A stretch of 64,000 bases of DNA. Origin: JAVBRU01 sp031547595. Lineage in GTDB: Bacteria > Bacillota > Clostridia > Christensenellales > Aristaeellaceae. The stretch is from positions 1 through 64,000 of the forward strand of contig JAVBRU010000008.1 of NCBI GenBank assembly GCA_031547595.1. Direction: 5' to 3'. Shown here in pieces: positions 8,625 to 16,635 of this stretch (the stretch's first letter is position 1; each line of letters begins with the position of its first letter). The notes beneath the pieces were generated by a model that worked only from the letters and a program-made list of their open reading frames with translations, had not been told where the DNA came from and did not search any database. Both the position numbers and the translations under genes were made by a program.

Positions 8625-8662
8625 ATGTTGCTACTATCGGTTATGGATGTATCCTGTCAAGG

Positions 8663-9151
8663 CTATTCTTCTATAATATGATTCTCCGCGCGCTCGTTCT
8701 GCTCGCTGATCAGCCGGTTCATCTCCAGCATAAACGTGGGGATATCCGTAAACTGACGATAGACCGAGGCAAAGCGGATGTAGGCCACTTCATCGAGTTT
8801 TCGAAGTTCCTCCATCACCATCTCGCCGATTCTGCGGGTGGTGATTTCCTCTTGCAGGCTGTTGTAGGCCATCTGCTCGATGGTATTGACGATGCGCTCA
8901 ATCTCCGCAGCGGACACAGGGCGCTTGTGGCAGGCGGCGATGATGCCGCTGCGCACCTTTTGCACGTCAAACAGCTCTCTGGAATGGTCTTTTTTGATCA
9001 CCAGCAGCTGCTGAACCTCCACTTTTTCATACGTAGTAAAGCGGCGGCCACAACCATTGCATTCCCGGCGGCGGCGTATACTGGTGCCGTCATCCGCGGG
9101 GCGGGAATCAACAACGCGGCTGTCCACGCCGTTGCAGAACTGACATTTCAT
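8663..9151 (-). CDS. nrdR: Transcriptional repressor of ribonucleotide reductase genes
   Basis: A 162-residue protein matching NrdR throughout. It begins with a zinc ribbon whose cysteines C3, C6, C31 and C34 are all present, with the RRRREC segment before the second pair, and continues with an ATP-cone domain (about residues 46-136) that senses ATP/dATP. NrdR binds NrdR boxes in front of nrd operons; no nrd gene is in this window. The length is normal (150-165). Its own promoter, with a palindrome over the -35 box, lies at 9191-9219. In many clostridia nrdR is next to ylmC/ymxH, as it is here. Confidence 0.97.
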   Translation of the reverse strand: MKCQFCNGVDSRVVDSRPADDGTSIRRRRECNGCGRRFTTYEKVEVQQLLVIKKDHSRELFDVQKVRSGIIAACHKRPVSAAEIERIVNTIEQMAYNSLQEEITTRRIGEMVMEELRKLDEVAYIRFASVYRQFTDIPTFMLEMNRLISEQNERAENHIIEE

Positions 9152-9190
9152 GGTCGCAACACCCTTCTCTACATTTCATCTGTACAGAGC

Positions 9191-9219
9191 ATTATACAAG
9201 ATCGGACAAAATTTGTCCA
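9191..9219 (-). promoter_or_regulatory. Promoter of nrdR
   Basis: Reverse strand TGGACA (9214-9219), a 17-base spacer and a perfect TATAAT (9191-9196), about 40 bases before the nrdR ATG. Confidence 0.7.
9204..9218. promoter_or_regulatory. Palindrome over the nrdR -35 box
   Basis: GGACAAAATTTGTCC is a perfect 7+7 inverted repeat around one central base. It covers five of the six bases of the -35 box and half the spacer, the position of a repressor operator. It does not resemble the published NrdR box, so the regulator is unknown. Confidence 0.5.
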
Positions 9220-9235
9220 GACGGAGCAAATAAGA

Positions 9236-9490
9236 TTATTCTTCGATCAGATCGCCCGGCTCCAGCTGGACGAGGATCACATTCTCGCCAATTTTGCAGA
9301 TGCGGCTCCAGGGGATCACAATGCCGCACTTCTCGCCGCGCAGCACGCTGGTGAACTTGAACTCCGCCGGCACCACAATGGCCTCCACGCAGCCGGTCAC
9401 CTCGCTGAACTCTATGTCCATCACCTTGCCCAGTTGCTTGCCGTTTTGCACGTTGATGACATCTTTGGTACGCAGCTCGGATAAGCTCAT
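9236..9490 (-). CDS. YlmC/YmxH family PRC-barrel sporulation protein
   Basis: An 84-residue protein of the PRC-barrel type, similar to YlmC/YmxH of spore formers. The segment SELRTKDVINV near the start, followed by GKQLGKVMDIEF and the EFKFTSVLRG and IPWSRICKIG strands, is typical. I place the start at the ATG at 9490, seven bases after GGAGGT; five more codons upstream are open but lack a ribosome site. The molecular role of these proteins is not established; the link to sporulation is by family distribution. It precedes nrdR on the same strand, though nrdR has its own promoter. Confidence 0.85.
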   Translation of the reverse strand: MSLSELRTKDVINVQNGKQLGKVMDIEFSEVTGCVEAIVVPAEFKFTSVLRGEKCGIVIPWSRICKIGENVILVQLEPGDLIEE

Positions 9491-9541
9491 AGCGCACACC
9501 TCCATGCAGACAGCATATGCGACAGCAAGGCAAAATGTGCG

Positions 9542-10309
9542 TTACTTTTCCATCTTCCACACGGCGCACACTGCGTCGTGATCGGACAGATACACGCCGT
9601 CGTGGTTCTCATGCCAGAGGGTGGTGGTGACGTCTTCCCTGGGCAGAGAAGTGAGCACATAGTCGATCCTGGCCGGGTTCTTTTCGCGGCCAAAATCATG
9701 GAAGGTGCCAGGAAGACCTGCCGATACATCCGTGAAGCGGCATTCTGTAATGCTTTGATAGTATCCGTCTTCAGGCGAGAAATTGAAATCGCCCGTGATG
9801 AACAGCGGCAGCGGCTGGCGGTCATAGCATTCTCCCGCCACCTTCAATACCTCCAGCAGCCCCTTTTGGATGGGCGGGGCATAGATATAATCGAGGTGCG
9901 TGTTGAAAAACCACATCATCTGTTTACTTTCGCGGTGGTAAAGCTTCACATATGTGCACACGCGGGGGCACGCGCTCTGGCCTTCAAAGCGGCTGGCAGG
10001 CACATCCGGGGTGTCGGACAGCCAGAAATTATCCAGCGTTTGCAGTTCGAACGTATCGGTGCGATAAGCGATGCAGCAATGCTCGCCGCGAAGATCCGCA
10101 TCGCGCCCGCAGCCCACGATGGTGTAATCGGTCAGCTTCTGCTTGAGGCTTGTCACCATCGGCATGGTCATTTCCTGAAAGCCCAGCACATCCGGCGCCT
10201 CGCGGCGGATGCGGGAGAGCAGATATTCCTCGCGGTATTTATAGCAGTTGATGCCATCCACATCATTGGCACAGCGCAGATTGAAAGATACAACTTTCAA
10301 TGTTTTCAT
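9542..10309 (-). CDS. Endonuclease/exonuclease/phosphatase family hydrolase
   Basis: A 255-residue member of the EEP fold (relatives of exonuclease III, DNase I and sphingomyelinase). Visible catalytic segments in order: SFNLRC (residues 8-13), the metal-binding glutamate in GFQEM near 44, NTHLDYIY around 136, GDFNF near 172, IDYVLTS near 213 and the terminal SDHDAV. There is no signal peptide, so it acts inside the cell. Small EEP proteins of this type next to sugar oxidoreductases may act on phosphoesters of carbohydrates. Its ATG overlaps the stop of the upstream oxidoreductase (ATGA, 10306-10309), so the two are coupled. Confidence 0.85.
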   Translation of the reverse strand: MKTLKVVSFNLRCANDVDGINCYKYREEYLLSRIRREAPDVLGFQEMTMPMVTSLKQKLTDYTIVGCGRDADLRGEHCCIAYRTDTFELQTLDNFWLSDTPDVPASRFEGQSACPRVCTYVKLYHRESKQMMWFFNTHLDYIYAPPIQKGLLEVLKVAGECYDRQPLPLFITGDFNFSPEDGYYQSITECRFTDVSAGLPGTFHDFGREKNPARIDYVLTSLPREDVTTTLWHENHDGVYLSDHDAVCAVWKMEK

Positions 10310-11358
10310 AGCTGAATCTCCTTATGCTGCGCTGACGAATCATAGATGGCCTGCATCATCTGGGCGGTGATGGCCACGGTGTCGATATGCGAGGGCAGCT
10401 TTTCGCCCGTTTTCACACAGGTCAGGAACTCATTGATTTCGTTTTCGAACATATTGCTCATAACAAACTCCGGCTTGTAGGACACCAGCGCGCCAAACTC
10501 AGCCGTATAATAGGTGAAATCTCCGCCATAATTGAGGCGGATGCCGCCCTTATCGCCGATGAAATCAATATACTGCTCGGCCACGCCAATGTTCTGCGCC
10601 CAGGCGCCGTGCACGGTGATGACGGGGCCGCTGGTGCGGATCAGCGCGGTGATAGAATCGTCCACATCGTAGGTACCATCAAGCTTTTTGGTGTTCTCCG
10701 CCCACATATTGCGGTAGGTATAGGCCGGGATGTCCTGGCCCAGCTTGCAGAACACTTCACCGGTCACAGTCTTTGGCTGCGGGTCGCCCGTGCAGTACAT
10801 CACAATGTCCAGATAATGTACGCCCCAGTCAATCAGTGCACCGCCGCCCGCAACGGCCTTGGTGGTAAACGCGCCGCCCAGCCCCGGAATGGAGCGGTGC
10901 GCACGAAAGCTCACATACACGTGATACACCTCGCCCAGCTTGCCCGCATCGATGTATTGCTTGATCTTGCGCACGCTGTCGTTGAAGCGGTTGACCACGC
11001 CGATGTTGAGGGTTTTGCCCGTCTCGTGCTGCACCTTTTGCATTTCCAGCGCTTCGGGATAGGTGCGGGCAGCGGGCTTCTCGCACAATACATGCTTGCC
11101 CGCCCTCAGCGCTTCGATCGTGATGGTGGGATGCACGTTGTTGGGTGTGCAAACAGAGATCGCCACTACTTCGGGATCGTTCAGCACCTCGTGATAATCC
11201 GTCACCGCGATGCCGCAGCCGTATTTTTCTACGGCATCCTTGGCGCGGTCCTCCAGAATATCGCAGAAATACTTGATCTCGGCCTCCGGGTTTTTGAGGT
11301 ATGCGGGGATATGCGCACTGTGCGCGATGGTGCCGCAGCCGATGATGGCAATCTTCAT
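10306..11358 (-). CDS. Gfo/Idh/MocA family oxidoreductase
   Basis: A 350-residue NAD(P)-dependent sugar or polyol oxidoreductase. The start MKIAIIGCGTIAHSAH carries the dinucleotide motif GCGTIA; the CEKPAA segment near residue 95 holds the conserved lysine, and GVHYLDIVMYC near residue 185 supplies the histidine/aspartate pair of the active site. I use the ATG at 11358, which follows GGAGG; an open stretch of 27 codons upstream runs into the helicase gene. It forms an operon with the EEP hydrolase and may be read through from the helicase, whose stop is 22 bases upstream. Substrate unknown. Confidence 0.88.
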   Translation of the reverse strand: MKIAIIGCGTIAHSAHIPAYLKNPEAEIKYFCDILEDRAKDAVEKYGCGIAVTDYHEVLNDPEVVAISVCTPNNVHPTITIEALRAGKHVLCEKPAARTYPEALEMQKVQHETGKTLNIGVVNRFNDSVRKIKQYIDAGKLGEVYHVYVSFRAHRSIPGLGGAFTTKAVAGGGALIDWGVHYLDIVMYCTGDPQPKTVTGEVFCKLGQDIPAYTYRNMWAENTKKLDGTYDVDDSITALIRTSGPVITVHGAWAQNIGVAEQYIDFIGDKGGIRLNYGGDFTYYTAEFGALVSYKPEFVMSNMFENEINEFLTCVKTGEKLPSHIDTVAITAQMMQAIYDSSAQHKEIQL

Positions 11359-11380
11359 AACGGATTCCTCCCTGTTGAAT

Positions 11381-12562
11381 TTACACGTTTTCGAAAAATG
11401 CTTTATGATCGGGGGTGCGCAGCACGCCCATATCGTCAAACTTCAGGTTTTGGGGCTTGCTGCGAATGTATTTGAGGATTTCATCAAGCCGCACGCTTTC
11501 CGTGTAGCAAAGAAGCGTGAAAGCCACGCCATGCTTGTGGGCACGGCCGGTGCGGCCAATGCGGTGCGTGTAATACTCGTTTTCGTTGGGCAAATCATAG
11601 TTGATGACAGCTTCTACATCGTCCACGTCAATGCCGCGGGCGGCCACATCTGTGCACACCAAAATAGGGAACTTTCCGCGCTTAAACCCCTGCATCACAA
11701 TGTTGCGCTTGCTCTGAGGGATATCGCCATGCAGTGCGTCGCTTTGGTAGCCCGCTTTGTTGAGCCGCTCGCTCAGGCGGCGTGCCATATCCTTGGTGTT
11801 GGTGAAAATCATCACACGGCGATATACATCGGCATCCAGGAGGTACAAAAGATGCTCATACTTCGCCTCGCGGGTGGTAGGAATCACGTACTGCGTGATC
11901 TGGGGGCGGTTCTCCTTCGTGGCCTTGATTACAATATTCACAGGCTCATGCTGGTATTTCCACGAAATGGTGAGCACATCCTGATTGGTGGTGGCAGAGA
12001 ACATCACAAACTGGCGCCCGGAAGGGACAGCCTCAATAATTTTGGATACGTCCTTGATGAAGCCCATTTTCAACATTTCATCGGCTTCGTCGATCACCAG
12101 CGTGTGCACTGCATCCAACCGCACAGCGCCCCGCTGCATCATATCCAGCATGCGGCCAGGAGTGGCCACGATGATCTGCGGGCGTTTCTTAAGCGCTGTT
12201 ATCTGCCGGATGATCGGCTGGCCGCCATACAGCACGGCAACGCGTATTTCCGGAATGAACGCTGCCAGCTTTTGCAGTTCCTCTGCAATCTGCGCCGCCA
12301 GCTCGCGCGTGGGGGCGAGCACCAGCTCTTGCACACGGTTGTCCGTCAGGCTGATATATTCCAGCATGGGGATGCCAAAGGCGCAGGTTTTGCCTGTGCC
12401 GGTGGGCGCGATGGCAATGATGTCGTGCCCCTGCATCATCTGCGGGATGGTCTCCTGTTGCACAGGGGTCAGCGTGGTAAAGCCCATCTTATCGATGGCT
12501 TGTACAATTTCTTTGGATAGCTCCAGGCCTTGAAAGTCGATGTTCTCGGAAACTTTTGGCAA
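11381..12562 (-). CDS. DEAD-box RNA helicase
   Basis: A 393-residue ATP-dependent RNA helicase consisting of the two RecA domains only. Motifs: Q motif around F28-Q35, Walker A APTGTGKT (52-59), PTREL (84-88), TPGR (134-137), DEAD (158-161), SAT near 190, and HRIGRTGR near 334. It lacks the C-terminal RNA-binding domain of DbpA and the extension of CshA/DeaD, so it is a minimal eIF4A-like enzyme. The start codon is TTG (12562) behind AAGGAAGGG. Its leader of about 70 bases contains two perfect hairpins, suggesting post-transcriptional control such as cold induction. Confidence 0.93.
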   Translation of the reverse strand: MPKVSENIDFQGLELSKEIVQAIDKMGFTTLTPVQQETIPQMMQGHDIIAIAPTGTGKTCAFGIPMLEYISLTDNRVQELVLAPTRELAAQIAEELQKLAAFIPEIRVAVLYGGQPIIRQITALKKRPQIIVATPGRMLDMMQRGAVRLDAVHTLVIDEADEMLKMGFIKDVSKIIEAVPSGRQFVMFSATTNQDVLTISWKYQHEPVNIVIKATKENRPQITQYVIPTTREAKYEHLLYLLDADVYRRVMIFTNTKDMARRLSERLNKAGYQSDALHGDIPQSKRNIVMQGFKRGKFPILVCTDVAARGIDVDDVEAVINYDLPNENEYYTHRIGRTGRAHKHGVAFTLLCYTESVRLDEILKYIRSKPQNLKFDDMGVLRTPDHKAFFENV

Positions 12563-12577
12563 AATATAACCCTTCCT

Positions 12578-12627
12578 TGCGCAGCGGTCTGCGCATCCTA
12601 AAAATCATCCTATGCGGCGCACCGCAT
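12578..12627 (-). promoter_or_regulatory. Two-hairpin leader of the DEAD-box helicase
   Basis: The transcribed leader holds TATGCGG/CCGCATA with a 4-base loop (12610-12627) and then TGCGCAG/CTGCGCA with a 4-base loop (12578-12595). The second hairpin touches the AAGGAAGGG ribosome site, so folding could limit translation. Confidence 0.5.
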
Positions 12628-12636
12628 ACAGAATTT

Positions 12637-12665
12637 AGTATATCACAAATTGACGCTTCGGTCAA
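12637..12665 (-). promoter_or_regulatory. Promoter of the DEAD-box helicase
   Basis: Reverse strand TTGACC (12660-12665), 17 bases, TATACT (12637-12642). The -35 box lies inside the last codons of the upstream acyltransferase gene. TTGAC and GTCAA half sites (12650-12665) form an inverted repeat over the -35 region. Confidence 0.65.
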
Positions 12666-14715
12666 TGCGCGGCGTATTTTCTTCCTGCGCAATGCGCATC
12701 ATTTCACCCCGCAGATGGTCGCAAAGCCGCGTTTTTTCCTCGGCCATGGACAGCTCTGGGTCAAAATGGGTGGGCACGCCAAAGGTGATGGTGCGTTTGG
12801 TTTTGCTGGCATACAGCGGCACAAACTGCGCGCACTTGCCCGTCTTGTTGTAGTAGGTCTGGCCAATGGTGGTAAAGCCCGTGAAAAACTCACTGACGCC
12901 TTCTTTTTGATAGCGCCCGGTATCGGAGGTATCGGCATTCTCCGGGAAAAGCAAAATGCTGTCCCCCGCCTCCATGGCCAAAGTGGTTTCACGGAAGGTC
13001 TGCATCAGTTTTCGCGGATTGTCGTGGTATACGGGGATGCTGTCTACGGATTTCATCACCCACACCAATAGCGGCGCAAAGAATCTGGCCAACCGATGGC
13101 GCATGCGCGGCGTCAGCAAGCGGCTGTGAGAGAAAAATCCTTCTTCCGTGCGCTTGGTCACAGCTTCTTTATCCAGCATTTCGAAGGTGACCCAGGGCCG
13201 AAAATCAAAGGGCACGTAAAGGTTGGTCACGATGGGGCCATAGATTTCGCCGTGGTTGCATACAAACACGCTGGCCACCTGATCATTCAGCTCCACGTTT
13301 TCACGGCCCAGGATGCGGTGGTAATAGAGAGGGCGGATGATCGCCATCAGCACGCGCACGCCATGGCGCTTCAGGCTGCGGCGCACCACCACGGCCTCCA
13401 ATTGCTCGTGCAGCGGCGCGTTTTCATAGCCTTGCTGCTGCATATCCACATAGCGGCGCAGCTTGTTCAGGTGCCGCTTGGTCATGGGGAAGCGCAGCGT
13501 GAACACCAGCGCAAACGCTACCAGCACCAGCGCCGGCACCACCAGCAGCGGGCGGATGTTCTCGGCAAAATCGGTTTTGAGCAGCGGCTCTGAAATATCG
13601 CTTTGCACAAACAGGCAAATCAGTGTCAGCCCTGCCAGCGCCAGCACCTGCCCCAGCAGCGCGGCAAATTCGGTACGTGTGTTTTGCGCATCATCAACGG
13701 CGGTGCTGGGCTCGTGCCCAATGGCAAAGGCAGCCACGCGCCGCATATCTGCATCCATGGCGGACAGCACGCGCATGCAGATGGATGCGCCGCCCGTACA
13801 TAGCGCCAGCGAAATATAAGCATACGCTGTGGTGGGTGTATCTGCCGCGCGGAAGAAGAGGATCAGCCCATACAGCCAGAAAACCAGCCCGGCAGTCATC
13901 ACAGAGGAAGGATCAGAATCGTGCCGCTGCGCACGCTTGAGGAAAAAGTCTGTCGCGAAGTATGCCGTATAGGTGCACAGCAGCGCCAGCGCCATCAGCA
14001 GGATCAAATCGCTGTCCGAAATGCCGATGTAGGTGTAGGTCATCACCTGCGTCACCTGGAAAGCAGCGGCGCAAAACAACGATACATTCTGATACATGCG
14101 GTAGGCGTGCACGCCGCGCAGCGCCTCCAACTCCTGCGCGTCCTGCTGCGTGTGCGGGCGCAGCTGGCCGCGCTCCTGCCAGATGGCGGCGCATTCAAAA
14201 ATGCTGCTCATGGCAAAGCCAGCCAGCAGCGACCATGCGGTTTCAGTTTCCACCGAAAGGAACAGAATGGGCGTAAGCACCGCTACGGCGGCCAGTTGCA
14301 GCAATATGAGGTGAAAAATAGCGGTGGTGTTCTTGCGCTGCGTCAGATAATCCCGCTCCAGCATGTTTTGCGACAGCAGCGGGCGCAGCGTGATCAGCAG
14401 CACAATCACCGCCAGCAACCACAGATGCGTATTATCGATATTGACAGGGTTGATCAGCACCAGCACCAGCATCAGTGGCAGCGTGAATATCAACAATGCA
14501 ATCAACGCGCGGCGCTGCCCCTTGGATAACGCCTGACGCAGCGGCGCCTGCCGCAGCCGCCCGCCCATCACAGACACGCGCCCCAGCACATAAAAAGCGC
14601 CGCCCAGGATGGGCATATGCAGCAGCACATTGGCCGACATCATCGAAAACAAATAAGCATATAGCAGGCTGATCGTCGTGCTGTGTTTGGAGGCACGCAG
14701 CGTTTTTTCACTCAA
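12643..14715 (-). CDS. Polytopic membrane protein fused to a PlsC-like acyltransferase domain
   Basis: A 690-residue protein in two parts. Residues 1 to about 420 form ten to twelve hydrophobic helices resembling a transporter of the MFS type. Residues about 470-690 look like a lysophospholipid acyltransferase: VCNHGEIYGP near 490, a long linker with a HSR segment, VDSIPVYHDN, and the phosphate-site segment LFPENADTSD near 605. The usual acyltransferase HX4D motif is not kept: the aspartate after the histidine is replaced by glycine (HGEIYG). A role in lipid acylation or flipping, as in LplT-Aas fusions, is inference. Start is TTG (14715) behind GGAAGGAG. Confidence 0.75.
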   Translation of the reverse strand: MSEKTLRASKHSTTISLLYAYLFSMMSANVLLHMPILGGAFYVLGRVSVMGGRLRQAPLRQALSKGQRRALIALLIFTLPLMLVLVLINPVNIDNTHLWLLAVIVLLITLRPLLSQNMLERDYLTQRKNTTAIFHLILLQLAAVAVLTPILFLSVETETAWSLLAGFAMSSIFECAAIWQERGQLRPHTQQDAQELEALRGVHAYRMYQNVSLFCAAAFQVTQVMTYTYIGISDSDLILLMALALLCTYTAYFATDFFLKRAQRHDSDPSSVMTAGLVFWLYGLILFFRAADTPTTAYAYISLALCTGGASICMRVLSAMDADMRRVAAFAIGHEPSTAVDDAQNTRTEFAALLGQVLALAGLTLICLFVQSDISEPLLKTDFAENIRPLLVVPALVLVAFALVFTLRFPMTKRHLNKLRRYVDMQQQGYENAPLHEQLEAVVVRRSLKRHGVRVLMAIIRPLYYHRILGRENVELNDQVASVFVCNHGEIYGPIVTNLYVPFDFRPWVTFEMLDKEAVTKRTEEGFFSHSRLLTPRMRHRLARFFAPLLVWVMKSVDSIPVYHDNPRKLMQTFRETTLAMEAGDSILLFPENADTSDTGRYQKEGVSEFFTGFTTIGQTYYNKTGKCAQFVPLYASKTKRTITFGVPTHFDPELSMAEEKTRLCDHLRGEMMRIAQEENTPRIDRSVNL

Positions 14716-14763
14716 AAGGGCGAACTCCTTCCATTAAAAGGCGCTAGAACATATCGCCCCTCT

Positions 14764-14792
14764 ATTGTATCGCTTTTTGACGAAAAACACAA
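14764..14792 (-). promoter_or_regulatory. Promoter of the membrane acyltransferase gene
   Basis: Reverse strand TTGTGT (14787-14792), 17-base spacer, TACAAT (14764-14769), about 50 bases before the TTG start. It lies just past the stop of the upstream GNAT gene. Confidence 0.5.
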
Positions 14793-14835
14793 TATGAAGA
14801 AGAAGGCATATATGCTATTGTATGCACTCAACTTT

Positions 14836-16017
14836 CTAAAAGTATTCGCCCAGATATACATCCTGACGCGGAAATGCCTTGCGCAAGACATCCACGTTGT
14901 CGCCAAAACAGACATCGGTACGGTTTAGCCGCATTTCATCCACCGTATTTGCACCCAGCAGCAGCTGCGTGAGCGCTTGAATGGAGAGCCTGGCGTCCGG
15001 TGCGTCATCCTCGCAGCGCTCTACCTGCGCCCCGTCTTTGGAAAACAGAATGCGGTATGTTCCATTGTTTTGCGGTATAATATCGTCCGTCACTTGCAGG
15101 GTGCACTGCCCATCCAGCAGGCCGTAGGAACGGTTTTGCAAGCAGGAAAGCACATTGACCACCCGGAACATACCATCGGTATTCCATTTTGCTTCAACGG
15201 CATACGGATCAGGAAACAGGATGAAGGGATCGATACCAGGCTGTAAGCGCCACAAGAGGGAATCGCCCTGCGGCGCCATCAGGCGCAAAAAACCCAGCAA
15301 TCCACGCAGCGCTGACGGAGACACATAGGCGCAGTCGATGATATTATAGGCCGGATCGCCGTCATGCTTATCGGGTGTGAGGGTGACATACGCGCTGGGC
15401 ACGCCGCTTTCATCCCGCCACACATAGGTGTAGATACGGGTTTTGTAGGGGTCCTGTTCGATACGCTTCTTCCACAAGCGATCGTCCCTCTTGCACGCGC
15501 CATTGATGCTATGGCAGAATTGCTGATAGATTTGGCGGATGGCGCTATCGTCCCCGCCGGGAAAATACTGTTCGGTGCTTCCCACCGTGGGGAAATGCGC
15601 AAGCTGAGACATCGGAATCACGCATTGGAGCCGTCTGCAGCAAAGCTCGTAGCCGAATTTGCGGTAGAAACCGTGATCAAACGGATACAGGGCAGAGAAA
15701 GCATCGCCCCGCTCGTATGCTGTTTGCAACACATAGCTTAGCAGTTTGCGGATTTGGCCGCCCCGGCGGTGCTCAGGCAAACAGGCTACGCCGCCAATGC
15801 CGCACATAGGCACAAAACCACCAAAGTAGTTGATTTCAAAGGGCCCGCCCACCATGCACGCGGTCATTTTATCTTGCTCATCAAATGCGCCATAGTGGTT
15901 CAGGTGTGCATCGCCGCTTTCGTTGCGGGGTTCCTCTGTGCGGGTGCCATGGAAAGCCACCGTCATGATACTGCTGGCGGCGGCATATTCATCGGCGCGG
16001 ATGGAACGTACAGTCAT
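14836..16017 (-). CDS. Eis-like GNAT N-acetyltransferase
   Basis: A 393-residue protein with the three-part Eis layout: an N-terminal GNAT domain with the acetyl-CoA loop LPEHRRGGQIRKLL near residue 79, a second degenerate GNAT domain, and a C-terminal SCP2-like domain. The chain ends in EYF, fitting the family's use of the C-terminal carboxylate in catalysis. Eis proteins acetylate amines on aminoglycosides or on proteins and peptides. I use the ATG at 16017 behind GGAGG rather than an open start 14 codons upstream. It is divergent to a second acetyltransferase. Confidence 0.88.
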   Translation of the reverse strand: MTVRSIRADEYAAASSIMTVAFHGTRTEEPRNESGDAHLNHYGAFDEQDKMTACMVGGPFEINYFGGFVPMCGIGGVACLPEHRRGGQIRKLLSYVLQTAYERGDAFSALYPFDHGFYRKFGYELCCRRLQCVIPMSQLAHFPTVGSTEQYFPGGDDSAIRQIYQQFCHSINGACKRDDRLWKKRIEQDPYKTRIYTYVWRDESGVPSAYVTLTPDKHDGDPAYNIIDCAYVSPSALRGLLGFLRLMAPQGDSLLWRLQPGIDPFILFPDPYAVEAKWNTDGMFRVVNVLSCLQNRSYGLLDGQCTLQVTDDIIPQNNGTYRILFSKDGAQVERCEDDAPDARLSIQALTQLLLGANTVDEMRLNRTDVCFGDNVDVLRKAFPRQDVYLGEYF

Positions 16018-16046
16018 GGGAATCCTCCTTTTGAAGCGAAAAGTTT

Positions 16047-16075
16047 TTGACATACGCAATGCGTTCTGTTATATT
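16047..16075 (+). promoter_or_regulatory. Promoter of the RimJ/RimL-type acetyltransferase
   Basis: TTGACA (16047-16052), 17 bases, TATATT (16070-16075). The predicted transcript starts near 16082, about 25 bases before the ATG at 16107, which fixes that start and excludes the longer frame from 16047. Confidence 0.75.
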
Positions 16076-16106
16076 GAACATACCAAAGTATACTGCGGGA
16101 GGGCTT

Positions 16107-16634
16107 ATGCTGCTGACCTATCAAAACCTGACCATCCGGCATGCCACATCCGAAGACGCATCCCTGCTATGCGTATGGTGGAACGACGGAAAAGTGATGG
16201 CGCACGCTGGGTTTCCAAACGGTCTGAACACCACCACTGAACGCATCGCAAAGAGCCTTGCAAACGATACCGATGCCACCGGCCGCCGCCTGATCCTGGA
16301 GGTGGACGGCATTGCCGTTGGCGAAGCCTCTTACCGCAACCTGAACAACGGCGCTGCGGAGATTGGCATCAAAATCTGCGATTTCTCCAGGCAGGAGAAA
16401 GGGCACGGCACAGTGTTCCTCAAAATGTTGATTACTTCCCTGTTTGCGAAGGGGTACCAAAAAATCGTGCTGGATACCAACCTTCGCAACACCCGCGCAC
16501 AGCATGTATACGAGAAGCTCGGTTTTCAAAAGCTGCGCGTCAACCTGAATTCCTGGACGGATCAACTGGGCGAGCTGCAATCCTCTGTGGATTATGAGCT
16601 GCTAAAAGAGCACTTTACCCCTCTGGACATATAG
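16107..16634 (+). CDS. GNAT acetyltransferase of the RimJ/RimL type
   Basis: A 175-residue single-domain acetyltransferase. Visible are the LTIRHATSEDA first strand, a VAGEA-like strand (IAVGEASYR), the acetyl-CoA loop region SRQEKGHG near residue 92, and the VLDTNLRNTRAQHVYEKLGF segment near residue 125 that is diagnostic for this group. Likely acetylates a small molecule or a protein N-terminus. The start is the ATG at 16107, four bases behind GGGAGG. Its stop is one base from the converging GH4 gene stop. Confidence 0.85.
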   Translation: MLLTYQNLTIRHATSEDASLLCVWWNDGKVMAHAGFPNGLNTTTERIAKSLANDTDATGRRLILEVDGIAVGEASYRNLNNGAAEIGIKICDFSRQEKGHGTVFLKMLITSLFAKGYQKIVLDTNLRNTRAQHVYEKLGFQKLRVNLNSWTDQLGELQSSVDYELLKEHFTPLDI

Positions 16635-16635
16635 A

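Noticed and set aside
11210..12520. 436-codon open frame on the forward strand
   Set aside because: Antisense to the DEAD-box helicase and oxidoreductase genes; no motif and no ribosome site.
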